Source: JAJDAH01 sp964487605 (GTDB taxonomy: Bacteria > Myxococcota_A > Polyangia > Polyangiales > Polyangiaceae). From it: 64,000 nucleotides of DNA. Both the position numbers and the translations under genes were made by a program. The stretch spans positions 1 to 64,000 of the forward strand of contig CAZARU010000022.1 of the NCBI GenBank assembly GCA_964487605.1, given 5' to 3'. The notes below the pieces were generated by a model that made no database searches, had not been told where the DNA came from, and saw nothing but the letters and a program-made list of their open reading frames with translations. This document shows, in pieces, positions 49,139-57,845 of the stretch; the stretch's first letter is position 1; every line of letters starts with the position of its first letter.

Positions 49139-51363
49139 GGCGCCGCCACCGTGCGCCCGGCGCCCTTCCTGGCGACGACGAAGCGCGCGCCGCCGCCCTC
49201 GACGCGTCGCACGCTCAGCGTGAAGCCGACCTGCTCGAGATCGTGGACCGCGGCAGAAAGTCCCATGCCTCGCCCGGAGAGCTCCCCGCCTTCCGCCGGG
49301 CGCACCCGGAACGAGCCGTCGCCGCCTCGCCGTTCGGACAACGGGAGAGTGCCGTCGGCGGCACCACGGAGCAGCTCGTTGCCTTCGATGCCGCGTCCGT
49401 CGTCGGTGACCGTGAGGGTGGGCGAGAGCTCGGCTCCGGCCGAGGCTGCGGCCGTGATGCGGATGCAGGCGAGCGGTGGCTTGCCCAGCGCCTGGCGCTC
49501 GTCCGTCGCTTCTATTCCGTGGGCGATGGCGTTGCGCACGAGGTGCGTCAGGACCCCGCCGAGCACGCGGGCGAGCCCGCCGGGCACGAGGACGTCGTTG
49601 CCGCTCACCTCGACACGGGCGCGCTTCTGCTCCGCGTCCGCCCATCGCGCCGTCTTCTCGACGAGCGGCGCCACGATGTCTCCGAAGCTGCGGGCCACCA
49701 GTCGCTCCGCGACTTGCGCGAGCTCGCCCCCCGAGGCGCGCATCAGCTCGTAGGCACGATCACGATCGGCCCGGCGCACCGTGGCTTGCTCGAGCACGGC
49801 GCGCCCGATGGGCGAGGCCTCGACGAACAGTCGTTCGGCGTCGTCCAGGGCTCGGCGGCTCGCCGCCACTTCCTCGTTCAACCCGGAGTCCGTCGGGACC
49901 GGAGCGCGCGTGGTCACCGCGCGGCCGCGCAGGTCCCCGAACCGCTCCTCCAGCGATGCCGCTCGTTCGGCGAGCGTGTCGAGGCCGAACGCTCGGGCCT
50001 CTCCGCGGAGCGTATGAACGTGGCCGAAGCACTCGACGATGGTCGAGAGGGAGACGGCGGGCTCCGCGCACGCGCGAGTCACGCTGGCGAGGCGCTCTCT
50101 GCCGCTCTCGAGGAACGCGACGAACTGTTGGGCGCCGCCAGACACGAGCCTGCGCATGGCGGCCATCTGCCTCTCGTGCCGCTCGCCCTGCTCGGCTACC
50201 TCCCGCGCGAGGAGGTGCTTCTCCGTCTCGTCGGTCGCCAGCAGCAGGATGCGATCGACACGCCCCGCCACGAGCAGCGGCCGAAACTCCAGGGAGGTGA
50301 TGCGTTCGCCCCTGCTGCCGGGTAGCCGTACCCGGGGCGGCGCGAGCGCGGCGGCGTCGTTCCACTCCGCTTCGGTCACCGAGAACGCCAGGGCGCGCCA
50401 CTCGTCGAAGGCGCGAAGCTCGGCGTCCCACGAGGCCGCGTCGGGGTACAGGAGTTCGCCTATCCGGCGACCCTCGAGCCGGGTGTCTCCGAAGAGCGTC
50501 GCGGACTGGCGTGACTGCGTCGCCCCGACCACGCCCTCGTGGTCGAACACGAGGATGGCCTGCCGCATGTTGTCGAACAGCTCGCGCAGGCTCTCGTGGG
50601 CCCGCCGAAGCTCTGCCTCGTGCTCGGTGACCGCAGCCTCCATCGCTTCGAAGGCGCGTGCGAGCCGCCCAATCTCGTCGTCCCGCACGATGGGCACGCG
50701 CACGCCCCGCTCGCCGCGCTGAATCCTCCTAGCGGCCCTGGCGAGGGCGTCGAGCGGACCGACCACCTGGCGGCGCACCACCACGCCGAGGACGAGCATC
50801 GTGGCCGCGGCGAGCAGGAGACAGAGCCAGAGCACCTGCCGACGGCTGGCCACGTAGGCGGCGTTCTCCGGCGCCAGGGAGAACCCGACGATCGCCATTC
50901 CCACGGGCTCCCCGCTGCCGCCGGTCACCGCGCGCGTGACCTCGATTCGGTCGGCGAAAACCTGGGTTTCGGCGGCCGCTCCCGGGCTGGTGCCCGGTAC
51001 GCTGCCCGCGGACGCGAACGGCTGGGCCGCGCCGGTGGCGTGCACGACCGCGAAGCTCACATCGGGGTTTCGCCTCAAGTGGCCTATCTCGGCGTCCACC
51101 GCGTCGCGATCGCCGAAGTCCAGCGCGGCACCCAGGGACGCCGCGAAGAGGTCGCTCACCATCTCCGCAGCGGTACGCTTCGCGCGGATCATGCCCTGGT
51201 GCTCGCGCTCGCTGATCCACGCGAAGCCGACGGCCGTCGCGACGCCGACCACGGCAATGACGCCGAGCCCGAGCCGTACTCCGAGTGATACGAACGGGCG
51301 CCCCCGCTCCGGCTCTCTCGAGCTCGAGCGCGCCGTCGGTACTTCGTCTGGAGCGTCGCTCAT
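49135..51363 (-). CDS. Membrane CheA-like sensor kinase with HPt domain
   Basis: A 742-residue hybrid design. TM1 about 28-49, a periplasmic sensor domain 50-175, TM2 about 178-199, HAMP 200-250 (with DEIGRLARAFEAM), and a PAS-like domain about 258-375. The kinase part is CheA-like rather than HisKA: an HPt helix with phosphorylatable H450 in HTLRGEARAFG, and an ATP-binding domain with N-box HLVRNAIAHGIE (N611), DDGRGIE (654-660) and GRGMGLSAA. CheA proteins are normally soluble and bind receptors through CheW; here sensor and kinase are one chain. It overlaps its response regulator by ATGA. It probably senses an envelope signal that is not identifiable. Confidence 0.9.
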   Translation of the reverse strand: MSDAPDEVPTARSSSREPERGRPFVSLGVRLGLGVIAVVGVATAVGFAWISEREHQGMIRAKRTAAEMVSDLFAASLGAALDFGDRDAVDAEIGHLRRNPDVSFAVVHATGAAQPFASAGSVPGTSPGAAAETQVFADRIEVTRAVTGGSGEPVGMAIVGFSLAPENAAYVASRRQVLWLCLLLAAATMLVLGVVVRRQVVGPLDALARAARRIQRGERGVRVPIVRDDEIGRLARAFEAMEAAVTEHEAELRRAHESLRELFDNMRQAILVFDHEGVVGATQSRQSATLFGDTRLEGRRIGELLYPDAASWDAELRAFDEWRALAFSVTEAEWNDAAALAPPRVRLPGSRGERITSLEFRPLLVAGRVDRILLLATDETEKHLLAREVAEQGERHERQMAAMRRLVSGGAQQFVAFLESGRERLASVTRACAEPAVSLSTIVECFGHVHTLRGEARAFGLDTLAERAASLEERFGDLRGRAVTTRAPVPTDSGLNEEVAASRRALDDAERLFVEASPIGRAVLEQATVRRADRDRAYELMRASGGELAQVAERLVARSFGDIVAPLVEKTARWADAEQKRARVEVSGNDVLVPGGLARVLGGVLTHLVRNAIAHGIEATDERQALGKPPLACIRITAAASAGAELSPTLTVTDDGRGIEGNELLRGAADGTLPLSERRGGDGSFRVRPAEGGELSGRGMGLSAAVHDLEQVGFTLSVRRVEGGGARFVVARKGAGRTVAAP

Positions 51364-51446
51364 GCTGCGAACGCGACAGTATAGTCACAAGTCCGGGGGG
51401 CTCCCCGCACCGCGGCGCCGCAGCTCCCCGCGACCCGCCTCGTCGG

Positions 51447-52649
51447 TCAGAGCGTGCCGCCGGGGCACGGCGGACTCAGCGCGATGTTTCCGCTGCCGGG
51501 TCCGATCCCGCAGAACGCGGGGAAGGTGGGCGGCAGTCCGCCGGCGTACGGGGACGCGCCATCGGGGAGCCAGTACGGATGCTGGAGGAAGAACTCGAAC
51601 AGCGGCGAGAAACCGTCGAAGTTGTTCCCGTTCATGTCTTGCACGAGCAACGGCGGGAAGTGTCCGCATGCGTGGACGCACTCGATGACGAAATGGCCGG
51701 CGCCTGCGAGGCCGTTCACCAGGTTGATGCTGATGGTGTGGAAATTGAAGACGCCACCGAAGTTGTCCGACGGACCACCCCAGAGGACGATCACCGGCAG
51801 GCGATGCTGCGAGCCGACCCAGGGACGCACGAGCTCGCCCACTCCGCCCGAGATCACGATGGCCGACGACAGGTAGTGTCCTCGCGCTTGCAGGAGCTGG
51901 GAGTTGAAGAGCCCACCGGCGCTGACGCCGATGCTTCCCACGCAGTCGTTGTTGACGTTGAACTGCTGCCCCACGCACGAGAGCATGTCGTCGAAGAACT
52001 GATACTCTTCCTGCATCCGGGGCTCGGCCTGCGTCACGTCGAAGGGCCACTGGGTATCCAGGCTGAACACCATCGCGCCCTTCGCGTCCGGCGCGACGAA
52101 GATGACCCGGAACTGGTCGGCCAGGAGCTGCAGGCTCCCGCCGCCCATCCAGTCCTTCGCTTCGCCGCTGATCCAGTGCCACATGAAGATGACGGGGAAT
52201 CTCTCGCCGGGACACTGATTTTGCGGGACCACGGTGATGAACCGGCGGCCGTTCGGCAGCGTCGTGTAGGGCTTGTTCACGTCGTCCCACGGGGCGACGG
52301 CGGGGCACGCGCCCATCGAGTAGCCCGGGAGCGGCGGCGCCCCCGGTCCTCCCGGGTTGCCCATGGCGCACGCCGACCAGGTGTCAGGGGGGCCGCAAGT
52401 GGGCCCGGTTCCGCCGGCGCCACCGGTTGCTCCGCCCGCGCCCGCGGCGCCCGACCCTCCGACGCCGACCGCGCCGCTTCCGCCCACACCGACCGCGCCG
52501 CTTCCGCCCACACCGACGCCGGCCGCACCGGCCGTTCCGCCGTTGCCGGTCCCTCCGGTCCCGGAGTCGCCTCCGCCCCCGTCGCTTCCGCAACCCACGA
52601 GGAAACCTGCGCACACGGCCAAGACGAGAAACCTGAGGAGGACGGTCAT
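51447..52649 (-). CDS. LpqC/PHB-depolymerase-like hydrolase lipoprotein
   Basis: A 400-residue lipoprotein (signal ending LVGC, Cys20) with a 60-residue Gly-rich linker made of VGVGGSGA repeats. The catalytic domain is an alpha/beta hydrolase of the poly-3-hydroxybutyrate-depolymerase/LpqC type: FMWHWISGEAKDW near the oxyanion hole, nucleophile S243 in GVSAGG, and a late His in AGHFVIECVHACGHF. It probably cleaves an ester outside the cell. A 320-residue relative lies at 54775-55737 on the far side of a VWA lipoprotein; both end with the pattern FFxxHPYxxxPxPxAxGLPxxFxxFC. ATG 52649. Confidence 0.85.
   Translation of the reverse strand: MTVLLRFLVLAVCAGFLVGCGSDGGGGDSGTGGTGNGGTAGAAGVGVGGSGAVGVGGSGAVGVGGSGAAGAGGATGGAGGTGPTCGPPDTWSACAMGNPGGPGAPPLPGYSMGACPAVAPWDDVNKPYTTLPNGRRFITVVPQNQCPGERFPVIFMWHWISGEAKDWMGGGSLQLLADQFRVIFVAPDAKGAMVFSLDTQWPFDVTQAEPRMQEEYQFFDDMLSCVGQQFNVNNDCVGSIGVSAGGLFNSQLLQARGHYLSSAIVISGGVGELVRPWVGSQHRLPVIVLWGGPSDNFGGVFNFHTISINLVNGLAGAGHFVIECVHACGHFPPLLVQDMNGNNFDGFSPLFEFFLQHPYWLPDGASPYAGGLPPTFPAFCGIGPGSGNIALSPPCPGGTL
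52467..52514. repeat. Tandem repeat, 24 bp x 2
   Basis: Two perfect 24-bp units (52467-52490 and 52491-52514), with an imperfect third start, encode VGVGGSGA twice in the linker of the hydrolase lipoprotein. Exact repeats at DNA level suggest recent slippage and length variation of the tether between strains. Confidence 0.85.
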
Positions 52650-52952
52650 ACCCACACACCCTGCAAGTGAGCTGCGGGGTGCGTCGTGCAACCGTTCATC
52701 GGCGGCTCGTCTTCGCACCCTGGACCAAGTACAGCAGCCGAGCCGGTCGAACGGAAGGACCTCGACACCATCTGGTGCGCCGTTGTGCCACGAGACGAAA
52801 GTTCGACCCGGATCGCACCGCCAGACCCGTGTGCCAGCATGAGTCACCCGAGCCGAAGCCGCCGACCCCCTCGACGGTCGTGGCCCGGCGCCGGCACGCG
52901 TTCTCATCGACATTCTTCGATGGGCGCGGGGATCGCGGCGCGTGGGGCTCCG
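52650..52952. other. Long divergent intergenic region
   Basis: About 300 bp between the hydrolase lipoprotein (minus) and the VWA lipoprotein (plus). No coding frame with normal composition, RNA gene or repeat is visible. The length, against gaps of 20-100 bp elsewhere, suggests enhancer-type regulation. This suits the candidate sigma-54 site at its right end, although no specific activator half-sites could be named. Confidence 0.45.
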
Positions 52953-52967
52953 TGGCACGCGACTTGC
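52953..52967 (+). promoter_or_regulatory. Candidate sigma-54 promoter
   Basis: TGGCACG (52953-52959), 4 nt, TTGC (52964-52967) matches the -24/-12 consensus TGGCACG-N4-TTGC at every fixed position. The start site would fall about 12 nt after the GC, near 52978, directly before ATG 52981, so the mRNA would be leaderless or nearly so. Sigma-54 promoters are abundant in myxobacterial developmental and envelope genes. Confidence 0.55.
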
Positions 52968-52980
52968 GAACGTGGCTCCC

Positions 52981-54765
52981 ATGCACCCCTCACGGAATCG
53001 CACCTGGCTCACCGCTTCGTCCACGGCCGGCGTCCTGCTCTGCGCCGGCGCACTCGTCGCGTGCTCCGGCGCTGACGATTCGTCTTCCAGGGAGGCCGCG
53101 CCGACCTCGGGCGGATCCGGCGGCTCGAGTACGGGCGGAAGCGGCGGCTTCCTCTCCGGTGACGCGGCGGCCGGGAGCAGCGGGTCGGGGGTAGGGGGCA
53201 CTGCCGGCGCCGGCGGAACCGGGGGCACCGGTGTCGGCGGCGGGTTCGGATCCGCCGGGGCGGCGGGCGGTGGAGGAACGGGCGGCGGCAACACCAACGT
53301 CAGCCTCGGCGGGTCGCAAGACTTCGGCTACTTCCGGAAGCTCCTGGCGGACGGCAGGGTCCCGCGTCCGGGTGATTTCGACGCGGCGGGGTTCTTCGCC
53401 GAGCATCACACGCCGCTCCCTCCGCCGGCTTGCGGCGAGCGCATTTGCCTTCAACCCATGCTCGGCGTGATGGGCAACCTGATGACGGGCGTGAACTGCA
53501 CCATGCTGCAGATCGGCCTGAACTCGCCCATCGTCGCCGATCCGACGAACCGCCCGCCGCTGTCGCTGACCGTCGTCGTGGACGTCTCGGGCTCGATGAA
53601 CCAAGGCGGAAAGATCGACTTCGTACGCTCGGGGCTCGAGCACATGATCGACGGGCTCCGGGACGAGGACCGATTCGCCCTCGTGACCTACGACGACTCC
53701 GTCGAGATCCCGTTCGCGATGAACGACGTTCGTCTCAATCGAACGGCGATCAAGAACATCGTCCGCGGGCTGGCTGCCGGCGGCGGAACGAATCTCCACG
53801 GTGGCCTCGAGCGCGGCTACGAGGAGAGCCTGAACGACTACGACAGTGGGCGCCAGAACCGCGTCATCATGCTCTCCGACGGGCAGCCGACGTCGGGCGT
53901 CACGAGCGAGAGCGCGATCCTCGACATGAGCAAGGGCTACAACTCCGACGGCATCGGCTTGACGACGATCGGGCTGGGCACCGGATTCAACGTGAACCTC
54001 ATGCGCAACCTGGCGCTTCAGGCGGACGGCAACTTCTACTTCCTGGAGAACTCCACGGCGGTGGAGGAGGTGTTCACGGAGGAGCTGAACTACTTCACGG
54101 TTCCGGTCGCCTTCGATCTCAGCGTCGATGTCCGCTCCGGATCGCTGTACGATTTCGGTCGAGCCTATGGCACGCCGTTCTGGACCGATACGTCGGAGGG
54201 CGGTCGCCTGGAGGTGCCGAGCGTGTTCCTCGCGCACCGTGAGTCTTCCGACGACGTGTTCGGCGGTGAGGGACGTCGCGGTGGCGGGTCCGCGTTGCTC
54301 ATCGAGCTCATGCCGGGTGCCGACGACGGCAGCAGCATCACGTCGGCGGACGTCGCGGTGATCGACGTCCAGTTCCGCGAGCCGGGCACGAACCGGATCG
54401 TCACCGACAGCGTGACGGTGATGTACCCGTTCGCGCCCTGGGTCACGCCGCTGACCGGCCATTTCGATGCCCCCGATCCCGAGATCGTCCAGAAGAGCTT
54501 CGTCATGCTGAACATGTACGTCGGCATCGAGGAGGCGTGCGCCGAGTTCCACGCGGCCGCGCCGAACTCCCAGCGCATGACCGACGCCATCGAGGCGCTC
54601 GGCAACCTGATCCTGGCCGTCGAGGACTACAACGAAGAGGTCGCCGACAAGGACATCGAGCTCGACCTCGACATGCTGCGCCAGCTGCGCGACGTGATGA
54701 TCCAGAACGGCGTCGTGCCGCCGGTGAATCCGGCGCCCCCCACCGACCCGTGGCCGGCCGACTGA
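52981..54765 (+). CDS. VWA-domain lipoprotein (YfbK-like)
   Basis: A 594-residue lipoprotein (Cys28, GALVACS) with a Gly/Ser linker to residue 105. A short region (YFRKLLADGRVPRPGDFDAAGFF) resembles the start of YfbK-type proteins. The von Willebrand A domain (about 190-380) has a complete MIDAS: D201-V-S203-G-S205, the Thr in GGGTNLHGG and LSDGQPTSG. A beta-rich YfbK-like C-terminal part follows (ELNYFTVPVAFDLSVDV). Metal-dependent binding to another surface or matrix protein is expected. The gene has a sigma-54-like promoter at its start and is flanked by two esterase-fold lipoproteins on the other strand. Confidence 0.88.
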   Translation: MHPSRNRTWLTASSTAGVLLCAGALVACSGADDSSSREAAPTSGGSGGSSTGGSGGFLSGDAAAGSSGSGVGGTAGAGGTGGTGVGGGFGSAGAAGGGGTGGGNTNVSLGGSQDFGYFRKLLADGRVPRPGDFDAAGFFAEHHTPLPPPACGERICLQPMLGVMGNLMTGVNCTMLQIGLNSPIVADPTNRPPLSLTVVVDVSGSMNQGGKIDFVRSGLEHMIDGLRDEDRFALVTYDDSVEIPFAMNDVRLNRTAIKNIVRGLAAGGGTNLHGGLERGYEESLNDYDSGRQNRVIMLSDGQPTSGVTSESAILDMSKGYNSDGIGLTTIGLGTGFNVNLMRNLALQADGNFYFLENSTAVEEVFTEELNYFTVPVAFDLSVDVRSGSLYDFGRAYGTPFWTDTSEGGRLEVPSVFLAHRESSDDVFGGEGRRGGGSALLIELMPGADDGSSITSADVAVIDVQFREPGTNRIVTDSVTVMYPFAPWVTPLTGHFDAPDPEIVQKSFVMLNMYVGIEEACAEFHAAAPNSQRMTDAIEALGNLILAVEDYNEEVADKDIELDLDMLRQLRDVMIQNGVVPPVNPAPPTDPWPAD

Positions 54766-54774
54766 GGCACGGGA

Positions 54775-55737
54775 TCAGAGCGCGCAGAAGTCGAGGAACC
54801 CGGCCGGCAGGCCCTCCGCCCAAGGTGACGGCGCCGCGCCGTAGGGGTGCGCGAAGAAGAAGTCGACGATGGCGGGCCCCGTGCCCTCGGGCGGTGACCG
54901 ATCGGGTCCGGTGAGGGCTCCGGGTGGATGTCCCTTGCCGTGGTCGCACAGGAACGCGAAGTGGCCGGCGTCCCTGAGCGCCGTCTCGAACGCGCGGCTC
55001 GCGTCGGCAAACTTCAGTCCGAAGGCGGCGTCCACTTCGCCGCCGAAGATCACCATCCCGGCGAAGGCGTTTTCCGCGTCCTGGATCACGGGCGCGCCGT
55101 TCAGTCCGCCGGAAATCGGGGCGACGCTCGCGAGATATCCCGACCGCCGCCACGCCATCTGGGCGGAATGGAGCGCGCCGGCGCTGATCCCGGTCGTGTG
55201 AACCCTGCGCGTATCGATCCCGATCTTCTCGATCGAACAGGCCAGGATCTGATCGGCGAGATCCAGATCGTCCAGGTTGGGGTTCGTTCCGGGCAGGGTG
55301 AGGTACCACGGGAAGACCCCACCCGCTCCCATCCCGGGACCGCGCGACGGCGATGCGACGATGCCCCCCGCCGCCTTGATGCGGTCGATGGCGGACTGCT
55401 CGAGGCCGAAGATCGCCTCGCCCGGGAAGCTACCGGTGCCGTGCCAGTAGTACACGAGAGGTCCGTCGAGCGTCTTGGCTTCGTCTCCGACCCAGATCTG
55501 CACGTCGCGCGTCTTCCCGTCGCCGAACTCGAACGAGACCGTTCCCTCGACGAACTCGGGGCACGTCCCCGTCACCACGGGAAGGAACTCGGGCTTCGGC
55601 CGCGGTGGGCCCGCATCCACCGTGGCGTCCGTGGCGCCCGCATCGTCACGCTCCCCGTCGGCCTTCGCCTCGGAGTCGCTGCCGCACGCGGCGAGCAGGG
55701 GGAGCGTCAGCAGCATGCAGAGTGCGCGCAGGACCAT
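54775..55737 (-). CDS. LpqC/PHB-depolymerase-like hydrolase lipoprotein, second copy
   Basis: A 320-residue lipoprotein (signal LLTLPLLAAC, Cys18) with an Asp/Ala-rich linker and an alpha/beta hydrolase domain: VYYWHGTGSFPGEA (oxyanion region), S185 in GISAGA, late acidic and AGHFAFLCDHGKGH (His). It shares its C-terminal signature with the 400-residue protein at 51447-52649 and lacks that protein's Gly-rich repeats, so they are diverged paralogues. It converges on the VWA lipoprotein gene with a 9-bp gap. Extracellular ester hydrolysis is likely; the polymer is unknown. TATGCT lies 5 nt before the ATG. Confidence 0.84.
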   Translation of the reverse strand: MVLRALCMLLTLPLLAACGSDSEAKADGERDDAGATDATVDAGPPRPKPEFLPVVTGTCPEFVEGTVSFEFGDGKTRDVQIWVGDEAKTLDGPLVYYWHGTGSFPGEAIFGLEQSAIDRIKAAGGIVASPSRGPGMGAGGVFPWYLTLPGTNPNLDDLDLADQILACSIEKIGIDTRRVHTTGISAGALHSAQMAWRRSGYLASVAPISGGLNGAPVIQDAENAFAGMVIFGGEVDAAFGLKFADASRAFETALRDAGHFAFLCDHGKGHPPGALTGPDRSPPEGTGPAIVDFFFAHPYGAAPSPWAEGLPAGFLDFCAL

Positions 55738-55786
55738 GCCCGAGCATACCCCCGAACCCGAGCCGGCGGGGCCCCGGACCGGCCCC

Positions 55787-56296
55787 CTACTTCCGCTCGA
55801 ACGTGCCGGCGTCCGGGTTCTTGATGACCCCCGGGAAGCTCAGGACCTGGTTGTGCATCGCGACGTAGACGCCGGGCACGAGCAACTGGACGGCCAGGAG
55901 CGCTTCCGTGAGGTTCTGCAAGGCGTCGGTGTGGCGGAGTTCGTAGGGGCGCATCGCGCCGGTCAGCACGACCGGTGCCCGCGGGGCGCCCAGGGCGAGC
56001 ACGTGCTCGCCGGTCACCGCCAGGCGATCGGTGCCGTGGACGATGATCACGCCGTCACAGGTCGCCGCGCGCTCGTGCGCCGTTCGGGCGATCAGCGCGT
56101 GATCTTCCGGAGTCATCTCCAGACTGTCCTTGTTCATCAGCGCGACACGCGCAATCGTCACCCCGCGCAGCTGCAGGCTGGCGAGCATGTGGTCGAGCAC
56201 GCTCACGCGGTTCGCGAGAACGCCGGACGGCGAATCGTAGGTCTTCTCGATGGTGCCGCCCGTCGAGACGAGCGTGATGCGGCGCGTGGTTGGCAC
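55787..56296 (-). CDS. Short asparaginase-domain protein
   Basis: A 169-residue protein that covers only the N-terminal domain of type I/II L-asparaginase (full enzymes are about 330 residues). It has the nucleophile loop STGGTIEKTYD and the second-Thr/Asp motif HGTDRLAVTG; the catalytic Lys region is VVLTGAMRP. Stand-alone half-length relatives are widespread and may act as dimers or on another amide; activity is unproven. The chain ends naturally (ERK, stop) and the frame is intact, so it is not a simple pseudogene. GTG start 56296. Confidence 0.82.
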   Translation of the reverse strand: MPTTRRITLVSTGGTIEKTYDSPSGVLANRVSVLDHMLASLQLRGVTIARVALMNKDSLEMTPEDHALIARTAHERAATCDGVIIVHGTDRLAVTGEHVLALGAPRAPVVLTGAMRPYELRHTDALQNLTEALLAVQLLVPGVYVAMHNQVLSFPGVIKNPDAGTFERK

Positions 56297-56434
56297 GATC
56301 GACCGAGGCGCGGTTCAAGCACGCGATCGACGAATCGTCAATCGTCGCCTGGGCTCGGTATCGTGCCGGGCCAGCTCCTCCAGCAGATGGCGGAGCAGCA
56401 CGCGGTCGAGCATGGCGTTCGCGGCGTGCGCGCC

Positions 56435-57151
56435 TCAGCTCGACTTCGGCGCGCCCTGTGACGCCTGCCAGATCACCGCGTCGATTCCGTGGCGGTACGC
56501 CGAACTCTGCTCGTAACGCCTGGCCGCGCCCGGATCCCGAGCGAAGAAGGCGGCGAGGTCCGCCTCCGACGCGAGACCGGCGGACCGGGCTGCCGTCGCG
56601 CCCGCACGTGCGTCCGTCACGGCGGCCTTTCGATGCGCGCCCCAGGTCTCGTCGCTGCGCATCATGTCGGTGACGACCTTGGTCGCGGACCCGCGGATCG
56701 CCGCACGGCTGGTCTCGACGTGGCTCACGTAGCCCGGCGGAAGTGCCTCGGCCGACGCGTAGGCCGAAACGAGCACGAGGATGTCCCGCTGGTACGCGGT
56801 CTTGAGCTGCTCGCCCTCGTCCTTCGCCCGCAGGATCGCGGAGCCGAGATCCTTCGCGAGCAGCAGCGGGCCCACGGCCGCCGCCAGCCCTGCCCCGATC
56901 CCGTACGCACGCCCCGCCAGCCTCTCGGCCACCGCGTGGGACGCCTCGTGCTCGGCCAGCTTCGCCCCGACGTACCCCGCTCCGCTGGCGACGCCCACCC
57001 GCTGGCGTTCCTTGGTCTCCCTGGCGCTGGCACCCGCAGGCGTGACGTCCTTGGTGACGACTCCCAGCTTGCGAGCGATGGCCTCGGCCTGCTGGTCGTT
57101 CGCGCTGCACGCGCTGATCGACTCCCTGCAGCTTCCAACTGGTCCCGGCAT
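56435..57151 (-). CDS. Hypothetical protein
   Basis: A 238-residue protein I cannot assign. Residues 55-110 include a helix pair with a Gly/Ala hydrophobic stretch (GIGAGLAAAVGPLLLAKDLGSAI) that could be membrane-associated. The EHEASHAVAERLAG segment recalls an HExxH-like helix, but the spacing is wrong for a zincin. The rest is mainly charged helix (RDILVLVSAYASAEALPPGY). Two Cys lie near the N terminus. ATG 57151 is taken as the start; upstream sequence is Arg-rich. It faces away from the next gene (172-bp divergent gap, nothing else recognised in it). Confidence 0.65.
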   Translation of the reverse strand: MPGPVGSCRESISACSANDQQAEAIARKLGVVTKDVTPAGASARETKERQRVGVASGAGYVGAKLAEHEASHAVAERLAGRAYGIGAGLAAAVGPLLLAKDLGSAILRAKDEGEQLKTAYQRDILVLVSAYASAEALPPGYVSHVETSRAAIRGSATKVVTDMMRSDETWGAHRKAAVTDARAGATAARSAGLASEADLAAFFARDPGAARRYEQSSAYRHGIDAVIWQASQGAPKSS

Positions 57152-57323
57152 CGGCGGTCTCCTCTCTCGTGGGACGCCTCGTCCCGCGTCGCTCGGTGCT
57201 TCGAGCAAGGTGGGCGACGTTCGGACCCCGGCTCCCCGCGGTTGTCGGAAAAATGCTCGCGCAACCGCGAGGCGCCCACGCCCGACACACGACGTGGCGC
57301 GAATTGGCGCCGAAAGGACGCGC

Positions 57324-57836
57324 ATGAGCACCGTAGAAGCCACCTCCCCGAACGACGTCCCCGGCGTCTCCTCCTGGCGGCACTTCCCCGACCGCCCCGA
57401 TCTCCTCGCGCGCATCGAGTGCCGCGGTGTGATCATGCACTCGCCGCGGTGGCACCGCTCGGCTCGGCGCGCTCGCGAGAGTCTCGGCTGGGCGGCCCTC
57501 GGCGCGTACTTCATGCGCGGCCTGCTGCAGCACGAGCCGTCCGAGGCGAGGGTCTTCGAACTCGTGCTCGCCGCGATCCTCGTCGCGCTCGGTGTCCTCT
57601 ACGTCGTCGGGCGCGTTCACCCAGCCACGGTCGAGATCACCGCGACCGACCTCACCCTCGACTGGCGCTTCCGCAAGGTGCGCGTTCCGAGGTGCGAGGT
57701 GGCGAGCGCCGCCGCCGTCGAGCAGTGGGACGGTTCGCACCTGGCCATCGTGGAAACCACCGGCGGACGCCGCATCGTGGCCTACTTCGACGAGAGTGAG
57801 CCGGCGGTCCGGCTGGCGAGGGCGCTCACCGCGTGA
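57324..57836 (+). CDS. Hypothetical membrane protein
   Basis: A 170-residue protein with two hydrophobic helices near residues 53-66 and 80-97 (LAAILVALGVLYVVGRV) followed by a beta-rich domain (TVEITATDLTLDWRFRKVRVPRCEV, AIVETTGGRRIVAYF). This helix-pair plus PH-like beta domain is typical of small bacterial bPH/DUF proteins. No function is assignable. It converges on the next gene with a 9-bp gap. Confidence 0.7.
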   Translation: MSTVEATSPNDVPGVSSWRHFPDRPDLLARIECRGVIMHSPRWHRSARRARESLGWAALGAYFMRGLLQHEPSEARVFELVLAAILVALGVLYVVGRVHPATVEITATDLTLDWRFRKVRVPRCEVASAAAVEQWDGSHLAIVETTGGRRIVAYFDESEPAVRLARALTA

Positions 57837-57845
57837 AGGGTCCGC

